The position numbers and the translations under genes were made by a program. From assembly GCF_004793765.1 (NCBI RefSeq), contig NZ_SRYM01000031.1, positions 1 to 46,044 on the forward strand: DNA of 46,044 bases, given 5' to 3'. Below the pieces are notes generated by a model. That model was not told the DNA's origin, did not search any database, and was given only the letters and a program-made list of their open reading frames with translations. Source of the stretch: Parabacteroides distasonis (GTDB lineage Bacteria > Bacteroidota > Bacteroidia > Bacteroidales > Tannerellaceae). Positions 45,486-46,044 of this stretch are shown here, in pieces (position 1 is the stretch's first letter; each line of letters starts with the position of its first letter).

Positions 45486-45493
45486 CAAAAATA
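45486..45493 (-). promoter_or_regulatory. -7 box of the acyltransferase gene
   Basis: The minus strand reads TATTTTTG, an exact TAnnTTTG match, 48 bases upstream of the ATG at 45438. No convincing -33 is seen. The sequence is AT-rich, so chance matches are possible. Confidence 0.4.
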
Positions 45494-45869
45494 CAAAAAG
45501 GAGCCATCTTTCACGTTATTAAGCAGTTCTTTTTTTCATTAAAAACCTCCAAACTTGTGAATAATATCAAATCCAGCCTGTTCTAAACATGAATCCGATT
45601 CTTGAGGGAAAAAACATTCCCTATGCCACAGCAAAGTTCAAGTATTTTAGCCTTCTTATTTTTCAGTAGTCATTTTTTGTAGAATCGCAAATCAGATAAA
45701 AAGGTATTTAATCCATCATATATATATTTAGCTCACCAACCTTGTAATTCACATTCATCTACGCTCTCGTAAATTTCATGTTTATTATATACCAAACTTC
45801 TTTCTATTCTATTTCGTGCCCAAATAGTTCCCCAATATACCAACAAACCAATCAATTACTAGAAAAAGA

Positions 45870-45907
45870 AAAAGGACAAACTCAAAATAATTTGAATTTG
45901 TCCTTTT
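45870..45907 (-). terminator. Terminator for a minus-strand gene beyond the window
   Basis: AAAAGGACAAA and TTTGTCCTTTT form an 11-bp stem with inner pairing (CAAA/TTTG). On the minus strand it is followed by a T-rich run (TTTTTCTTTTT). Apart from this, the 606-base region 45439-46044 is AT-rich and shows no supported gene; a short AGGGAA...TTCCCT hairpin sits near 45606. Confidence 0.6.
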
Positions 45908-46044
45908 CAGTACCCAGAGCCGGTACAAACCATAGAAATCATAGGAAAACAAAAGAACTTATTCACCTTATTATCAATAACTTGCATATTTCTTATTTTC
46001 TCCATTTTTGCCATATTTTGCCCATTTTCTGTTATTCAGTACAC

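Noticed and set aside
1-46044. Insertion sequences, integrases, tRNA or rRNA genes
   Set aside because: I found no transposase or integrase motif and no sequence I could fold or recognise as a tRNA or rRNA.

Overview
The window looks like chromosomal DNA of a gut Bacteroidales, most likely Parabacteroides. The grounds are a SusC/SusD pair under ECF-sigma/FecR control, complete type IX secretion (T9SS) core genes, DUF6383-, DUF6078- and DUF2795-type proteins, few Shine-Dalgarno sequences and promoters with the Bacteroidetes -7 box TAnnTTTG. I see no rRNA, tRNA, IS element, phage gene or CRISPR.

Layout. 0-3.5 kb: a TPR/coiled-coil membrane lipoprotein that seems to lack its usual DNA-binding end, then an AAA-ATPase/PD-(D/E)XK gene flanked on both sides by related direct repeats. 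3.5-5.8 kb: the minus-strand operon porX-tsaE-small membrane protein. 5.8-17.5 kb: a compact polysaccharide utilization locus with a broken sigma-factor copy, ECF sigma factor, FecR anti-sigma factor, STN-type SusC, SusD and two beta-L-arabinofuranosidase-family (DUF1680) hydrolases. 17.5-26.6 kb: a K+/H+ antiporter, a large transglutaminase-like lipoprotein, a 1135-residue surface protein with a T9SS-like C-terminal domain, and a DUF6078-like protein. 26.9-32.4 kb: an RND efflux operon (adaptor, pump, outer membrane factor). 32.6-34.3 kb: a methyltransferase, a PduO-type cobalamin adenosyltransferase and a DUF2795 protein. 34.4-40.6 kb: the T9SS operon porP-porK-porL-porM-porN. 40.7-45.4 kb: DUF418 membrane protein and nitrilase (minus), GNAT and CAT-like acetyltransferases (plus), and an OafA-like acyltransferase (minus).

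How it fits together. PorX is the response regulator that controls T9SS genes, porPKLMN encodes the trans-envelope core and motor, and the DUF6383-type protein is a plausible cargo, so regulator, machine and candidate substrate lie within 36 kb. The PUL is a self-contained unit: SusD/SusC capture and import a glycan, the STN domain signals through FecR to the sigma factor, and the two hydrolases act on terminal beta-L-arabinofuranose or similar sugars.

Most unusual feature. Seven intergenic stretches are tandem arrays with a period of about 22 bp. Each array has its own sequence, but most share one design: a short inverted repeat of 10-16 bp followed by a 6-8 bp less conserved spacer. They lie at about 1.77-1.86, 3.47-3.54, 6.13-6.24, 25.99-26.07, 26.63-26.79, 32.43-32.53 and 44.13-44.22 kb. 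Several keep pairing through paired changes or G-U type changes. I do not recognise them as a named family, and they are the best candidate here for something undescribed. A second notable trace is a 31-bp copy (29 of 31 matching) of the end of the second hydrolase gene, fused to the broken sigma-factor copy; it looks like the scar of a collapsed second PUL.
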